NCBI RefSeq assembly: GCF_014489845.1
Contig: NZ_JABURY010000021.1
Location: 174,846-238,845 of the forward strand
Reading direction: 5' to 3'
Length of the DNA: 64,000 nucleotides
DNA from: Frischella japonica
Lineage (GTDB): Bacteria > Pseudomonadota > Gammaproteobacteria > Enterobacterales > Orbaceae
The number at the start of each line of letters is the position of its first letter. Position 1 is the stretch's first letter. A program made the translations under genes and the position numbers. The notes beneath the pieces were generated by a model, which ran no database searches, had not been told where the DNA came from, and saw only the letters and a program-made list of their open reading frames with translations. Positions 42,684 through 51,825 of the stretch are shown in pieces.

Positions 42684-43793
42684 CTACATGGTTTCTAAAC
42701 TAGCATGTAAACAGCCTGCTGTTTTCAATGCTTCTAAAATTGATATTAATTCGCTTGGTTTGGCACCTAATTCATTCAGTGCGTTAATCACTTGGTTGAG
42801 ATTGGTGCTGGTAGATATATTATGTAGCGAACCATTTGTTTGATGCACGGCTATTTGTGTTTCGGGAACAACAACGGTATCGCCTTCCGTTAATGGCGTG
42901 TTAGGTTGACTCACTTTCAATTGATTATTGATGATAACTGATAAATTACCTTGAGCTACTGCACAGTTGTCTAACATAACATTTTGATTCATCACGACCA
43001 CACCGGTACGAGTATTGACGACGATTTTAGCACTAACCGGTGTACTGGCGACCGGTAAATCCTGCACGTATGATAAAAATTTAACCCGTTCACTGCTTTC
43101 AGAGGGAATTTTTACAGCAACAGTACTGCCATCTAAGGCGATAGCCGAATCTTTTTGCCATTGATTAATCGCGTTAGAAATGGTTAAAGCACGGGTGAAA
43201 TCGAATTGATGCAAATGTAAATGGATAACATTTTGCTGTTCGAAACTACTTACGAGTTCTCGCTCAATGGTAGCACCTTTCGGGATGGTTGCACCCGCTA
43301 ATTGATTCACACTAACACTACTCCCTTGAGAACTGGCACCGACCCCTCCTACCAGTAAATTGCCTTGTGCGATCGCATAGACTTGATTATCTGCACCTTT
43401 TAATGGTGTCATAATTAATGTACCACCCCGTAAACTTTTCGCATTACCCAGTGATGATACTACTACATCGACTTGCTGACCAATATGTGGAAAAGGCGGT
43501 AATTTTGCTGTTACCATGACGGCTGCTACATTTTTTAATTGCATATTACTCCCAGTTGGGACTGTAATGCCTAGTTGTGACAACATATTGGTAATACTTT
43601 GAATGGTGAATGGGGTTTGTGATGTTTGGTCTCCAGTACCATCTAATCCTACGACAATACCATAACCAACTAAGGCATTTTCTCTTACCCCTTGAATAGT
43701 AACTAAATCGCGGATGCGCTCGGCATAACAGTCGTTTAGTAACATGATCATAATCAAAATAGGATAAATGAATAAATGCAATTTTTTTAACAT
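42684..43793 (-). CDS. flgI: Flagellar P-ring protein FlgI
   Basis: Periplasmic ring around the rod. Signal peptide ([19 protein letters not shown], cleaved near CYA-ERIRD), then [29 protein letters not shown] and [23 protein letters not shown] start at ATG 43793, which puts the signal peptide at the N-terminus; an upstream frame to 43844 would overlap flgH and add 17 residues. About 369 residues. Confidence 0.95.
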   Translation of the reverse strand: MLKKLHLFIYPILIMIMLLNDCYAERIRDLVTIQGVRENALVGYGIVVGLDGTGDQTSQTPFTIQSITNMLSQLGITVPTGSNMQLKNVAAVMVTAKLPPFPHIGQQVDVVVSSLGNAKSLRGGTLIMTPLKGADNQVYAIAQGNLLVGGVGASSQGSSVSVNQLAGATIPKGATIERELVSSFEQQNVIHLHLHQFDFTRALTISNAINQWQKDSAIALDGSTVAVKIPSESSERVKFLSYVQDLPVASTPVSAKIVVNTRTGVVVMNQNVMLDNCAVAQGNLSVIINNQLKVSQPNTPLTEGDTVVVPETQIAVHQTNGSLHNISTSTNLNQVINALNELGAKPSELISILEALKTAGCLHASLETM

Positions 43794-43804
43794 AATAAAC
43801 CGTT

Positions 43805-44494
43805 TTAAAAAGGTGAAAGATTTAAAAATAATCGTTGTAACCAACCCATTGTTTGTGCTTCGTCAATATAACCATTACCAACATATTCAATGCGCGCATC
43901 GGCGACTTGGGTTGATATTACCGTGTTATTACCGCTAATTGTTCTTGGATTAACGACGCCTGAAAAACGAATAAACTCAGTACCTTGATTAATCGCAATC
44001 TGTTTTTCACCAACTACTTTTAAATTACCATTGATCATAACGTCCTGAACGGTGACTGTTATGGTACCACTAAAGGTGTTTTTGGCATTGGCACCGCCGG
44101 AACCTTTAAAGTCATTACCACCAGTGATATCCGCATCGATTTTACCGCGACCTAAGGCTCCATCAAGAAAAGTTGGGATTGCTTTCACCCCTAGATTAGT
44201 TGAACCATTTCGTCCGGCTGTAATCGAAGAACTTTTACTGGCGCTAACGTTTTCTTGCAACACAATTGTTAATACATCACCAATATGGCGTGGTCGACGA
44301 TCTTCAAACATAGGTTGATAACCGTAGCTACTGGGTTGTGCTGCTTGGTAAATTGAACCACTATAATTGGTGATAGTGGGGACTTGTGGCGTTACACTGG
44401 TTTCACCTTCCACCAATGCTTTTTTCGGTAACTGAGCACAACTAGTTACAAGCATAGCAGTAATAATACAAACATATCTCATCACGTTGACCAT
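43805..44494 (-). CDS. flgH: Flagellar L-ring lipoprotein FlgH
   Basis: Outer-membrane ring of the basal body. Lipoprotein signal peptide with lipobox LVTSC (lipidated Cys about residue 19). [20 protein letters not shown] and [28 protein letters not shown] are FlgH signatures. 229 residues from 44494; an internal ATG four codons on (MRYVCII) is an alternative start. Confidence 0.95.
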   Translation of the reverse strand: MVNVMRYVCIITAMLVTSCAQLPKKALVEGETSVTPQVPTITNYSGSIYQAAQPSSYGYQPMFEDRRPRHIGDVLTIVLQENVSASKSSSITAGRNGSTNLGVKAIPTFLDGALGRGKIDADITGGNDFKGSGGANAKNTFSGTITVTVQDVMINGNLKVVGEKQIAINQGTEFIRFSGVVNPRTISGNNTVISTQVADARIEYVGNGYIDEAQTMGWLQRLFLNLSPF

Positions 44495-44503
44495 AGGTTA
44501 AAC

Positions 44504-45286
44504 TTAAAGTTGATTTAACCGTTGTAGCATCTGATCTGATGCTGAAATGGCTTTGCTGTTAATTTCGTATGCACGTTGTACTTGGATCATATTAACTAAT
44601 TCTTCTGCTACGTTAACATTCGATGTTTCGGTATAACCTTGATAAAGCAAACCGGCACCATTTAAACCTGGGGTATTTTCAGTTGGCGCTCCAGAACTTT
44701 CAGTTTCTAAATAAAGATTTTCACCGACACTTTCTAACCCAGCATCATTAATAAAGGTATGTAGTGTTAACTGTCCCACTTGCACTTGACTGGATTGATT
44801 AGCCAGTGTGACATTAACAATACCATCGCGTGATACGGTCATTTTGGTAGCATTGCTTGGGATATTAATAGTAGGTTGAATTTCATACCCATTTGCGGTG
44901 ACGAGTTGACCGTTCTGATTGACTTGAAATGCACCGCTACGGGTATATGCTTGGGTACCGTCGGGCAGCAATACTTGGAAAAAACCCTGACCATTTATCG
45001 CAATATCACTACTGTTATCTGTCAATTCTAAATTACCTTGACTGTGGATTCGTTCGGTTGCCACAGGGCGTACTCCTGTACCAATCTGTAATCCTGATGG
45101 TAAGGTCGTTTGTTCTGAAGATTGCGCACCTGGTTGCCGCATTGTTTGATAAAGTAGATCCTCAAACACGGCCCTTTGACGTTTAAATCCAGTAGTACTG
45201 ACATTAGCAAGATTATTCGAGATAATATCCATATTCATCTGCTGAGCGGATAATCCTGTTTTGGCAATCCATAATGATTTGATCAT
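44504..45286 (-). CDS. flgG: Flagellar distal rod protein FlgG
   Basis: 260 residues, the highly conserved distal rod subunit. [44 protein letters not shown] at the N-terminal helix (positions 4-47), and C-terminal [29 protein letters not shown] coiled coil. Located between flgF and flgH as in enterics. Confidence 0.97.
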   Translation of the reverse strand: MIKSLWIAKTGLSAQQMNMDIISNNLANVSTTGFKRQRAVFEDLLYQTMRQPGAQSSEQTTLPSGLQIGTGVRPVATERIHSQGNLELTDNSSDIAINGQGFFQVLLPDGTQAYTRSGAFQVNQNGQLVTANGYEIQPTINIPSNATKMTVSRDGIVNVTLANQSSQVQVGQLTLHTFINDAGLESVGENLYLETESSGAPTENTPGLNGAGLLYQGYTETSNVNVAEELVNMIQVQRAYEINSKAISASDQMLQRLNQL

Positions 45287-45299
45287 TTGTTTATCCTAT

Positions 45300-46055
45300 T
45301 TAAGTTAATGATAAGATTTGGTTAGCTTTTTGAGCATTTTCATCTGCGGTCATGATACTTTTCATCTGCATTTCAAATTTACGCGAATGACTGATCAAAT
45401 CAACCATGGCAGAAACCGGATTGACATTACTGCCTTCTAATACACCAGACATTAATTTGGTGTTTGGGTTATCCGGTAAGGTCGTGCCACGTTGATTTTT
45501 GGTTTGGGCAGTCAAATGAAACAAGCCATCATCACCTCGTACAATTTCGTTCGGTTGTAGCGCAACACGTTTAATTTTCCCCACTTGGGCAATGGTAGTG
45601 GGATCGTCGCCAGCGCCTAGTGATGAAAGCGTACCATCAGTGCTAATACTCACCTCAGCTTGTAAAGGAATAGTAAGCACGCCGCTATCACCCAGTAACG
45701 GGTAGCCTTGAACGGTGAGGGTGCCGTTCTCGTCTACTTGAATTGCGCCGTTACGGGTATAAGCTTCGTTACCATCAGGTAATTGAATTGCCAGCCAATG
45801 ATCTTGCGCTAATGCGATATCAAGTTCACGACCAGTATAATTTAACGTCCCCATTGTATTGTCAAATTGTGGGGTTGTTGTAGTGACTAATGTTCGCGTT
45901 GCCATACTATTACCTTGAATTGGAACCGCTTTCATGGTGGCAAGTTGTGCTCGAAATCCGGTGGTCGAGACATTGGCTAAATTATGGCTAGTAATTGCTT
46001 GTTGGTTAAGAGCCTGACTGGCTGCCGACATAGCAGTATAAATAACGCGATCCAT
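45300..46055 (-). CDS. flgF: Flagellar proximal rod protein FlgF
   Basis: 251 residues. N-terminal MDRVIYTAMSAASQALNQQ and [14 protein letters not shown]-terminal GSNVNPVSAMVDLISHSRKFEMQMKSI helix. Rod component next to FlgG, 14 bp apart. Confidence 0.96.
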   Translation of the reverse strand: MDRVIYTAMSAASQALNQQAITSHNLANVSTTGFRAQLATMKAVPIQGNSMATRTLVTTTTPQFDNTMGTLNYTGRELDIALAQDHWLAIQLPDGNEAYTRNGAIQVDENGTLTVQGYPLLGDSGVLTIPLQAEVSISTDGTLSSLGAGDDPTTIAQVGKIKRVALQPNEIVRGDDGLFHLTAQTKNQRGTTLPDNPNTKLMSGVLEGSNVNPVSAMVDLISHSRKFEMQMKSIMTADENAQKANQILSLT

Positions 46056-46076
46056 TAACTTATTCCTTTTATGTAA

Positions 46077-47288
46077 TTAACGTAAATTAACTAACGTATT
46101 AAGAATTTGATCCTGAGTTTTAATGGTTTGAGAATTGGATTGATAGTTACGTTGCGCAACAATCATATTAACCAATTCTTGACTCATATCAACATTTGAA
46201 TTTTCAATCGCTCCGCTGGTTAAAGAACCAAATGTTCCTGAACCTGCTATACCAATAACAGCATCACCTGATTGATTGGTCGACCGCCAGTTGTTATTTC
46301 CGGCGGATTCAAGTCCGTTAATATTGGCAAAGTCAGCCATGGCGATTTGCCCTAATAACATGGTTTGTTGATTAGAATAGATACCATAAATTGATCCATC
46401 ATCATTGATACTGTAACCCACTAGCTCGCCGGCAACATAACCATCAACAATAGGTGTTTTTACACTACCGGCTTCTTTATCTAAATTTTGTTGACTACTG
46501 TTAGCTAAGGATAAGGTAAAGCTATTAGCCGCAGCTCCTTTGATACCGTTAATATTAATGCTCATCTCGGGTTCACTTATCAGTTTACCAGATGTATCAA
46601 AGGCCATTACACCAGCTTTAGTCAATTCAGCATCAGGATCACTACTATCGAGATAATGCACATCCCATTGATTATCTGCTGTTTTAACATAGAAAAGTTG
46701 CACATTGTGCGGATTACCAAGTGAGTCATAAGTGGTAATCGTGGTTGAATAGTTAAACGTATCAGCATCACTCGCATTAATTGGAGATTTGCTCGGAACA
46801 CTATGATTTGAATTAAGGTTTACTTGTAGTGCTGCTTTGGTGGTAGCTGATGCATTAAGCATGGTTTGTGGAATACTCAATGGTTGTGGCGTAGCGCCTT
46901 GCTGAATGGTTGGTGGATTACCTGTTGCCAGATAACCGGATAAATATAAACCATCAGCAGAGATGATGTTTCGTTCACTATCCATTTGAAACTGACCATT
47001 ACGTGTATAGTAGGCCTGTCCAGAACTATCCACTAAGCGAAAAAAACCATTACCAGAAATTGCTACATCTAAACTATTATTAGTACTGGTAACGGTGCCA
47101 TCATTAAAGTTTTGCATCACCGATGCCACTTTCACGCCCATACCGACTTTTGAACCGGCATACATATCAGCAAAAGAGATACTAGCACTTTTAAAGCCAG
47201 CGGTTGCCGAATTAGCAATATTATTACCAATGACATCTAACTGTTGTGCGGCGGCGTTCATACCGCTGATTGCTTGAGAAAATCCCAT
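46077..47288 (-). CDS. flgE: Flagellar hook protein FlgE
   Basis: 403 residues, the polymer of the hook. Conserved N-terminal GFSQAISGMNAAAQQLDVIGNNIANSATAGFKS, and C-terminal ENSNVDMSQELVNMIVAQRNYQSNSQTIKTQDQIL; the middle carries the variable hook domains. 13 bp after flgD. Confidence 0.96.
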   Translation of the reverse strand: MGFSQAISGMNAAAQQLDVIGNNIANSATAGFKSASISFADMYAGSKVGMGVKVASVMQNFNDGTVTSTNNSLDVAISGNGFFRLVDSSGQAYYTRNGQFQMDSERNIISADGLYLSGYLATGNPPTIQQGATPQPLSIPQTMLNASATTKAALQVNLNSNHSVPSKSPINASDADTFNYSTTITTYDSLGNPHNVQLFYVKTADNQWDVHYLDSSDPDAELTKAGVMAFDTSGKLISEPEMSININGIKGAAANSFTLSLANSSQQNLDKEAGSVKTPIVDGYVAGELVGYSINDDGSIYGIYSNQQTMLLGQIAMADFANINGLESAGNNNWRSTNQSGDAVIGIAGSGTFGSLTSGAIENSNVDMSQELVNMIVAQRNYQSNSQTIKTQDQILNTLVNLR

Positions 47289-47300
47289 AATAAATGATCC

Positions 47301-48029
47301 TTAAAGAATTTGACGTACGTCGTGAATGCTTACTGTGCCCGATATACCTAAATCAAGTAAAACGGTGTTATTAATGCGGCTGTTAATGACGCCATATACC
47401 ATAGAATATGAGAGTGGTGTTGCGGGTATTTTTTGACCATCATAACTAGCGTTGACGGTAAATGTATAACTACCATCAGCAGCGATTGTGCCATCATTAA
47501 GTTCACCATCCCATGAAAATGAACTGACGCCTGCTGGCACTTTACCTAGATCGACTTCCCGCACAACATTACCATTTTCATCACGGATCGTAATGATAAC
47601 TGAATCCGCATCTCTTGATAATTCAAAACCAAATGGTGTGGTAATGGTTTCCATATTGTTTTCATTGTCTGTACTACCTTCAGCCGGCGTCGTGGCGACC
47701 AAAATTTTTTCACCTGGCACCATTACCCCACGACCAATCATATTACTGGCATTAACCGATAAACTATTATCGATCTGCCCAGATACTATACCTAAAGTGG
47801 TATTAAGTTTTTCAATACCCGATAAGGTACTGATTTGGGCTAATTGAGAGGTTAACTGACTGTTATCCATTGGATTAGTGGGATCTTGGTTTTTCATCTG
47901 TGCGATGAGTAAGGTTAAAAAATGATCTTGTAACTCTTGGCTGCTATTACCATCAGATGGAGTTGCTTTTACTGACCGACTAGCCGGATCGATTGCATTT
48001 GCTGAAACCGGTATACTCGAAACGCCCAT
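47301..48029 (-). CDS. flgD: Flagellar hook-assembly scaffold FlgD
   Basis: Hook cap, lost from the mature organelle. DHFLTLLIAQMKNQDPTNPMDNSQLTSQLAQISTLSGIEKLN (positions 35-76) is diagnostic; a FlgD Ig-like region follows (SFSWDGELNDGTIAADGSYTF). 242 residues. Confidence 0.96.
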   Translation of the reverse strand: MGVSSIPVSANAIDPASRSVKATPSDGNSSQELQDHFLTLLIAQMKNQDPTNPMDNSQLTSQLAQISTLSGIEKLNTTLGIVSGQIDNSLSVNASNMIGRGVMVPGEKILVATTPAEGSTDNENNMETITTPFGFELSRDADSVIITIRDENGNVVREVDLGKVPAGVSSFSWDGELNDGTIAADGSYTFTVNASYDGQKIPATPLSYSMVYGVINSRINNTVLLDLGISGTVSIHDVRQIL

Positions 48030-48041
48030 AATAATTCCTTG

Positions 48042-48446
48042 TTATTGTCCTAAGGTGAGGGTTTTTAACATTAAGTTTTTAGCAGTATTTATCACTTCAA
48101 TATTTGCTTGGTAACTACGTGAGGCCGAGATGGTGTTGACCATTTCGCTTACGATGTCGACATTAGGTTTTTGGATATAACCACGGGCATCCGCTAGTGG
48201 GTGATGCGGTTCATAAACCAGATTCATTGGCGATGGATCTTCGATAACTTTCGCTACTTTTACTCCACCAATCACACTACCGGTGCCTTGATCATCAACC
48301 TGAAAAATGACCTGTTTAGCACGATAAGCTTCGCCAGACGTGCTAGTGATACTATCAGCATTGGCCAGATTACTGGCGCTGATATTCAGGCGTTGCGTTT
48401 GAGCAGTAAGCGCTGAGCCAGCAATATTGAAAATGGAGAAACTCAT
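48042..48446 (-). CDS. flgC: Flagellar proximal rod protein FlgC
   Basis: 134 residues. [28 protein letters not shown]-terminal helix and [39 protein letters not shown]-terminal helix, standard for FlgC. Confidence 0.97.
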   Translation of the reverse strand: MSFSIFNIAGSALTAQTQRLNISASNLANADSITSTSGEAYRAKQVIFQVDDQGTGSVIGGVKVAKVIEDPSPMNLVYEPHHPLADARGYIQKPNVDIVSEMVNTISASRSYQANIEVINTAKNLMLKTLTLGQ

Positions 48447-48451
48447 GATTA

Positions 48452-48868
48452 TTATCCTTGTTGCAAGACTGACATTAAGCTTTTAAATTGTTCGCCTAAA
48501 AACGTTAAGCTACCTTGATAGTGCACACTGTTATCCATGAATGCCATACGTTCTAGATCCATATCAACGGTGTTGCCGTCGGCCGAATCCTGAAAGGGTA
48601 TCCGATATAATGCATCTGGGCTAAATTGCTGTGGTAGGTTAACTTGTATATGTTGAGGAGATGTAACATGCAATCCGATCGCGGTTTGTCGCTTGACTTG
48701 ATGTTGCTCGATAGCCTTGGTTAATTCCACTCTAAAATCGATATCACGCGCCTGATAGTTAGGTGTATCACTATTGGCAATATTGGCGGCTAAGATCTGT
48801 TGACGTTGGGCACGTAAATTGAGCGCCTGGCGGTGAAATCCAATCATTGTGTCTAATTTATCAAGCAT
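48452..48868 (-). CDS. flgB: Flagellar proximal rod protein FlgB
   Basis: 138 residues, first gene of the flgBCDEFGHIJ operon. [31 protein letters not shown] is the FlgB signature. Divergent from flgA across 155 bp, as in enterics; that gap should hold the flhDC-dependent promoters, but I cannot place boxes with confidence. Confidence 0.96.
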   Translation of the reverse strand: MLDKLDTMIGFHRQALNLRAQRQQILAANIANSDTPNYQARDIDFRVELTKAIEQHQVKRQTAIGLHVTSPQHIQVNLPQQFSPDALYRIPFQDSADGNTVDMDLERMAFMDNSVHYQGSLTFLGEQFKSLMSVLQQG

Positions 48869-49023
48869 TGTATCTACTCTGTTATTGGTATGGTAAGAAT
48901 TTTAAGCGACACAAAAAAAAATCATCGTATAAATAACTACAAAAAGTGTCCCTATTTTTTGCTTTAAGCATGTTATTGATGGCGTAAAATTGCTGTAATG
49001 ATTAATAAGTTAGATGATAAATA

Positions 49024-49689
49024 ATGATAAAAATTAAAATGTTATTTTTTGCTAGTTACCTTTTGTTGACTGGCAATATCGTGTTTGCCAATTCACTGGA
49101 TCAACAAATAGAAGTATTTATTACGGAACAATGGCGTGATATTGCTGATGATATTACAATTCATTATTCGCAACAAAGACCACAATTAAGTTGTGATAAA
49201 CCAACATTAGCTTTGCTCAATCGACATAAAATGTCAGGTAATGTGACGATAAAAGCCCAATGTGCAAATAAGCAAGCTTTTATTCCTGTGAATGTTGCAG
49301 TGGCGGGGAATTATGTGGTGGCTAACCAAGCGATTGCTGCTGGAAGTTTAATCTCAACCGATCATGTTCGTTTACAGTCTGGTCGGTTAGATCAATTACC
49401 ATCAACAGTTATTTTACAAAAAAATCAAGTTATTAATCATATTGCTTTACGTAATATTGTGGTTGATCAACCTATCAAAACGACGATGATTAGAAAACCG
49501 TGGCAAGTTAAAGCTGGGCAACTTGTCCAATTAGTGATTACGGGGGACGGTTACCAAATTATTACCCAAGGTAAACCATTAACCAATGCCGCACTAGGGG
49601 AGAGCGTTAATGTGCGTACCCAAAGTGGCAAAATTATTTTAGGAACAGTTACCAATCAAGGCATTACTGTTTTCAACAAAAAAAATTAA
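49024..49689 (+). CDS. flgA: Flagellar P-ring chaperone FlgA
   Basis: Periplasmic chaperone for FlgI assembly. Signal peptide residues 1-22 (cleavage near FA-NSLDQ). C-terminal SAF domain: NYVVANQAIAAGSLISTDHVR ... VKAGQLVQLVITGDGYQIITQGKPLTNAALGE. 221 residues. First gene of a plus-strand run flgA-flgM-flgN-flhB-flhA. Confidence 0.95.
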   Translation: MIKIKMLFFASYLLLTGNIVFANSLDQQIEVFITEQWRDIADDITIHYSQQRPQLSCDKPTLALLNRHKMSGNVTIKAQCANKQAFIPVNVAVAGNYVVANQAIAAGSLISTDHVRLQSGRLDQLPSTVILQKNQVINHIALRNIVVDQPIKTTMIRKPWQVKAGQLVQLVITGDGYQIITQGKPLTNAALGESVNVRTQSGKIILGTVTNQGITVFNKKN

Positions 49690-49713
49690 TGAAATCCGAA
49701 AAAATGCCGATAA
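49687..49713 (+). promoter_or_regulatory. Sigma-28 (FliA) promoter of flgM
   Basis: TAATGAAA-N11-GCCGATAA: the -10 is a perfect match to the sigma-28 consensus GCCGATAA, the spacing is exactly 11, and the -35 (TAAAGTTT) matches at TAA and G only. It lies 47 bp before the flgM start and overlaps the flgA stop. Enteric flgMN has such a class 3 promoter. Confidence 0.8.
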
Positions 49714-49759
49714 TCATATTGAGCAAATGTTTAAACTAACAATAATCAAGAGAAATGTT

Positions 49760-50077
49760 ATGAGTATAGAGTCAACTAAACCCGTTTTAACAATAACCGG
49801 AACGATGAACCGAGATTTAATTAATGCTCAGCCAAAACATCCAAGTCAACCGCTGCAAGCTGAACACGCTGTAGCGGCCAGTACCAATGTTAGTTTAAAA
49901 GAGACATCATCATTATTGGTTTCACCAACCAATGACATCAATATGGAAAAAATTGCTAAAATTAAACAGGCAATTGAAGCCGGCGATTTAGTCATTAATA
50001 CAGCTAAAATCGCTGATGCATTACTCAAAAATTCTCTCGAAGAAATCACCTATGAAATGGATTTTGAAGGTGAATAA
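49760..50077 (+). CDS. flgM: Anti-sigma-28 factor FlgM
   Basis: Binds FliA until the hook is complete and is then exported. 105 residues; the C-terminal helical half (MEKIAKIKQAIEAGDLVINTAKIADALL) is the FliA-binding part. ATG 49760 chosen: AAGAGA precedes it and FlgM begins MSI-; the frame is open to 49727. One base overlaps the flgN start. Confidence 0.9.
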   Translation: MSIESTKPVLTITGTMNRDLINAQPKHPSQPLQAEHAVAASTNVSLKETSSLLVSPTNDINMEKIAKIKQAIEAGDLVINTAKIADALLKNSLEEITYEMDFEGE

Positions 50078-50514
50078 TGATGGTTGAAATCCATAATGTT
50101 TTAAACAAAATGGTCGAAATATTACAACAATTAATAGAGATACTTCATACAGAACAAATGATCTTACTGGAAAGTAATCCTGCGCATAAATTAAGTAATA
50201 TTATTGATGAAAAAAATCAATTATTGATTAGCTTAAAAATTCTTGATGAACAGCGTATTGCTATGGGTAAACAGCAGAAAATCGAATCACCTTATCATGA
50301 TAATCCATCATTATCCTGTCAGTGGGTATCGATTGTTGAAACGACGGCATTATTAGCGCAAATGAACCGTGAAAATGGTGCAATTTTACAAAATCGTATG
50401 GATAAAGCGCAACAAGCAATTGATTTTTTGAATAAATTAAATAATCCCAACGTTTATACTAATGGTGGTTATCAACCGACAGAAACGGTTTCAACTACCC
50501 GCGCTAAAGTTTAA
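50077..50514 (+). CDS. flgN: Flagellar export chaperone FlgN
   Basis: Cytoplasmic helical chaperone for FlgK and FlgL. 145 residues, almost wholly alpha-helical/coiled coil (LQQLIEILHTEQMILL; AQMNRENGAILQNRMDKAQQAIDFL). Sequence is weakly conserved; the flgM-flgN order gives much of the confidence. FlgK and FlgL must be encoded elsewhere. Confidence 0.85.
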   Translation: MMVEIHNVLNKMVEILQQLIEILHTEQMILLESNPAHKLSNIIDEKNQLLISLKILDEQRIAMGKQQKIESPYHDNPSLSCQWVSIVETTALLAQMNRENGAILQNRMDKAQQAIDFLNKLNNPNVYTNGGYQPTETVSTTRAKV

Positions 50515-50516
50515 TC

Positions 50517-50546
50517 AACACCTTGCTTAGCGAGGTGTTAACCTCG
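50517..50546 (+). terminator. Hairpin after flgN
   Basis: AACACCT (50517-50523) and AGGTGTT (50533-50539) form a 7-bp stem; an alternative CGAGGT-GTTA-ACCTCG stem overlaps it. No T-run, so termination is uncertain. The gap to flhB shows nothing else. Confidence 0.45.
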
Positions 50547-50667
50547 TTAAACGCTAAAAATACGTAACAAAATGATGTCTTTTCTTGCCAATAGTGTGCG
50601 TGATTTAGCGCGATACTGATCCCTCTGCATAACCTTTATTGTTATTCACATCGAGAGTCGTGCCATT

Positions 50668-51825
50668 ATGGCAAATGATAGTGATTTAGAAAAAAGTGAA
50701 CAGCCAACCGATAGCAAACTAAAAAAAGCCAAAGAAGAAGGGCAAATTCCCCGATCGCGGGAATTGACCTCAGTAATCATTCTTTTAGTGGGGCTGGCAT
50801 CATTATATTTTTTTGGATCGCAAATGAGCGCAAGTTTAACAATGATGATGCAGCAAGGTATGGTCGTTAGTCAGTTTGGCAATGATGAAAAGTTAATGCT
50901 GATCAATTTTATGCATTCATTGCAGACAGGATTCTGGTTAATCGTACCAATTCTATGTGCTTTAGTTATTGTGGCATTATTCGCCCCGATGTGTATAGGT
51001 GGTTTATTATTTAGTAGTAAATCCATGCAATTTGATCTTAAACGTTTGAACCCTGTCAGCGGTTTTAAGCGAATATTTAGCAGTAAAATCATTGCTGAAT
51101 TATTAAAAGGCTTACTCAAAGTGTTATTAATTACCTTGATGACAGGGGGATTTTTATGGGCGACCTTGCCGACAATACTTTCATTGCCGAACACATTTTT
51201 TGTACATGCATTAAGTCAATCAATGAATTTGATTCTATTTTGTGGGGTGTTAGTTGTGGTATCACTAGCACCGATGGTTGGTTTTGATATTTTTTATCAA
51301 TTTTGGAGCCATTTAAAAAAATTAAAGATGACAAAGCAAGAAATTAAAGATGAATTTAAGGAGCAAGAGGGGGATCCACAATTAAAAGGACGCATACGGC
51401 AAATGCAACAAAGTATCGCTAGGCGCCGTATGATGGGCGATGTGAATAAAGCCAATGTGATTATTACTAACCCAACTCATTATGCAGTGGCTCTTCAGTA
51501 TGATGAAAAGACCATGCATGCTCCTAAAGTTCTTGCCAAAGGAGTTGATAAAATCGCACTTAAAATTAAGCAATTGGCTAGCGAACATCAAATTCCTCAA
51601 TTAGAAGCACCACCATTAGCACGCGCGCTATATCGGCATAGTGAAGTCGGTGAAACAATCCCGGCTGAATTATATGCAGCGGTTGCGCAAGTTTTGGCTT
51701 GGGTATATCAATTAAAACGTTGGCACCAGCGTGGTGGTACAGCACCGGTAAAACCGCAGCATTTACCGGTACCGACATCACTTGATCCAGCAGTCAAAAA
51801 AGGACATCGCCAATCTCATGAATAA
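50668..51825 (+). CDS. flhB: Flagellar type III export protein FlhB
   Basis: Membrane export-gate component controlling the switch from hook to filament substrates. 385 residues: EKSEQPTDSKLKKAKEEGQIPRSRELT at the N-terminus (positions 6-32), four membrane helices (about 32-210), autocleavage motif NPTHYAVALQYDE (about residue 270), and a long Pro/Lys tail. flhA overlaps its last 8 bases. Confidence 0.97.
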   Translation: MANDSDLEKSEQPTDSKLKKAKEEGQIPRSRELTSVIILLVGLASLYFFGSQMSASLTMMMQQGMVVSQFGNDEKLMLINFMHSLQTGFWLIVPILCALVIVALFAPMCIGGLLFSSKSMQFDLKRLNPVSGFKRIFSSKIIAELLKGLLKVLLITLMTGGFLWATLPTILSLPNTFFVHALSQSMNLILFCGVLVVVSLAPMVGFDIFYQFWSHLKKLKMTKQEIKDEFKEQEGDPQLKGRIRQMQQSIARRRMMGDVNKANVIITNPTHYAVALQYDEKTMHAPKVLAKGVDKIALKIKQLASEHQIPQLEAPPLARALYRHSEVGETIPAELYAAVAQVLAWVYQLKRWHQRGGTAPVKPQHLPVPTSLDPAVKKGHRQSHE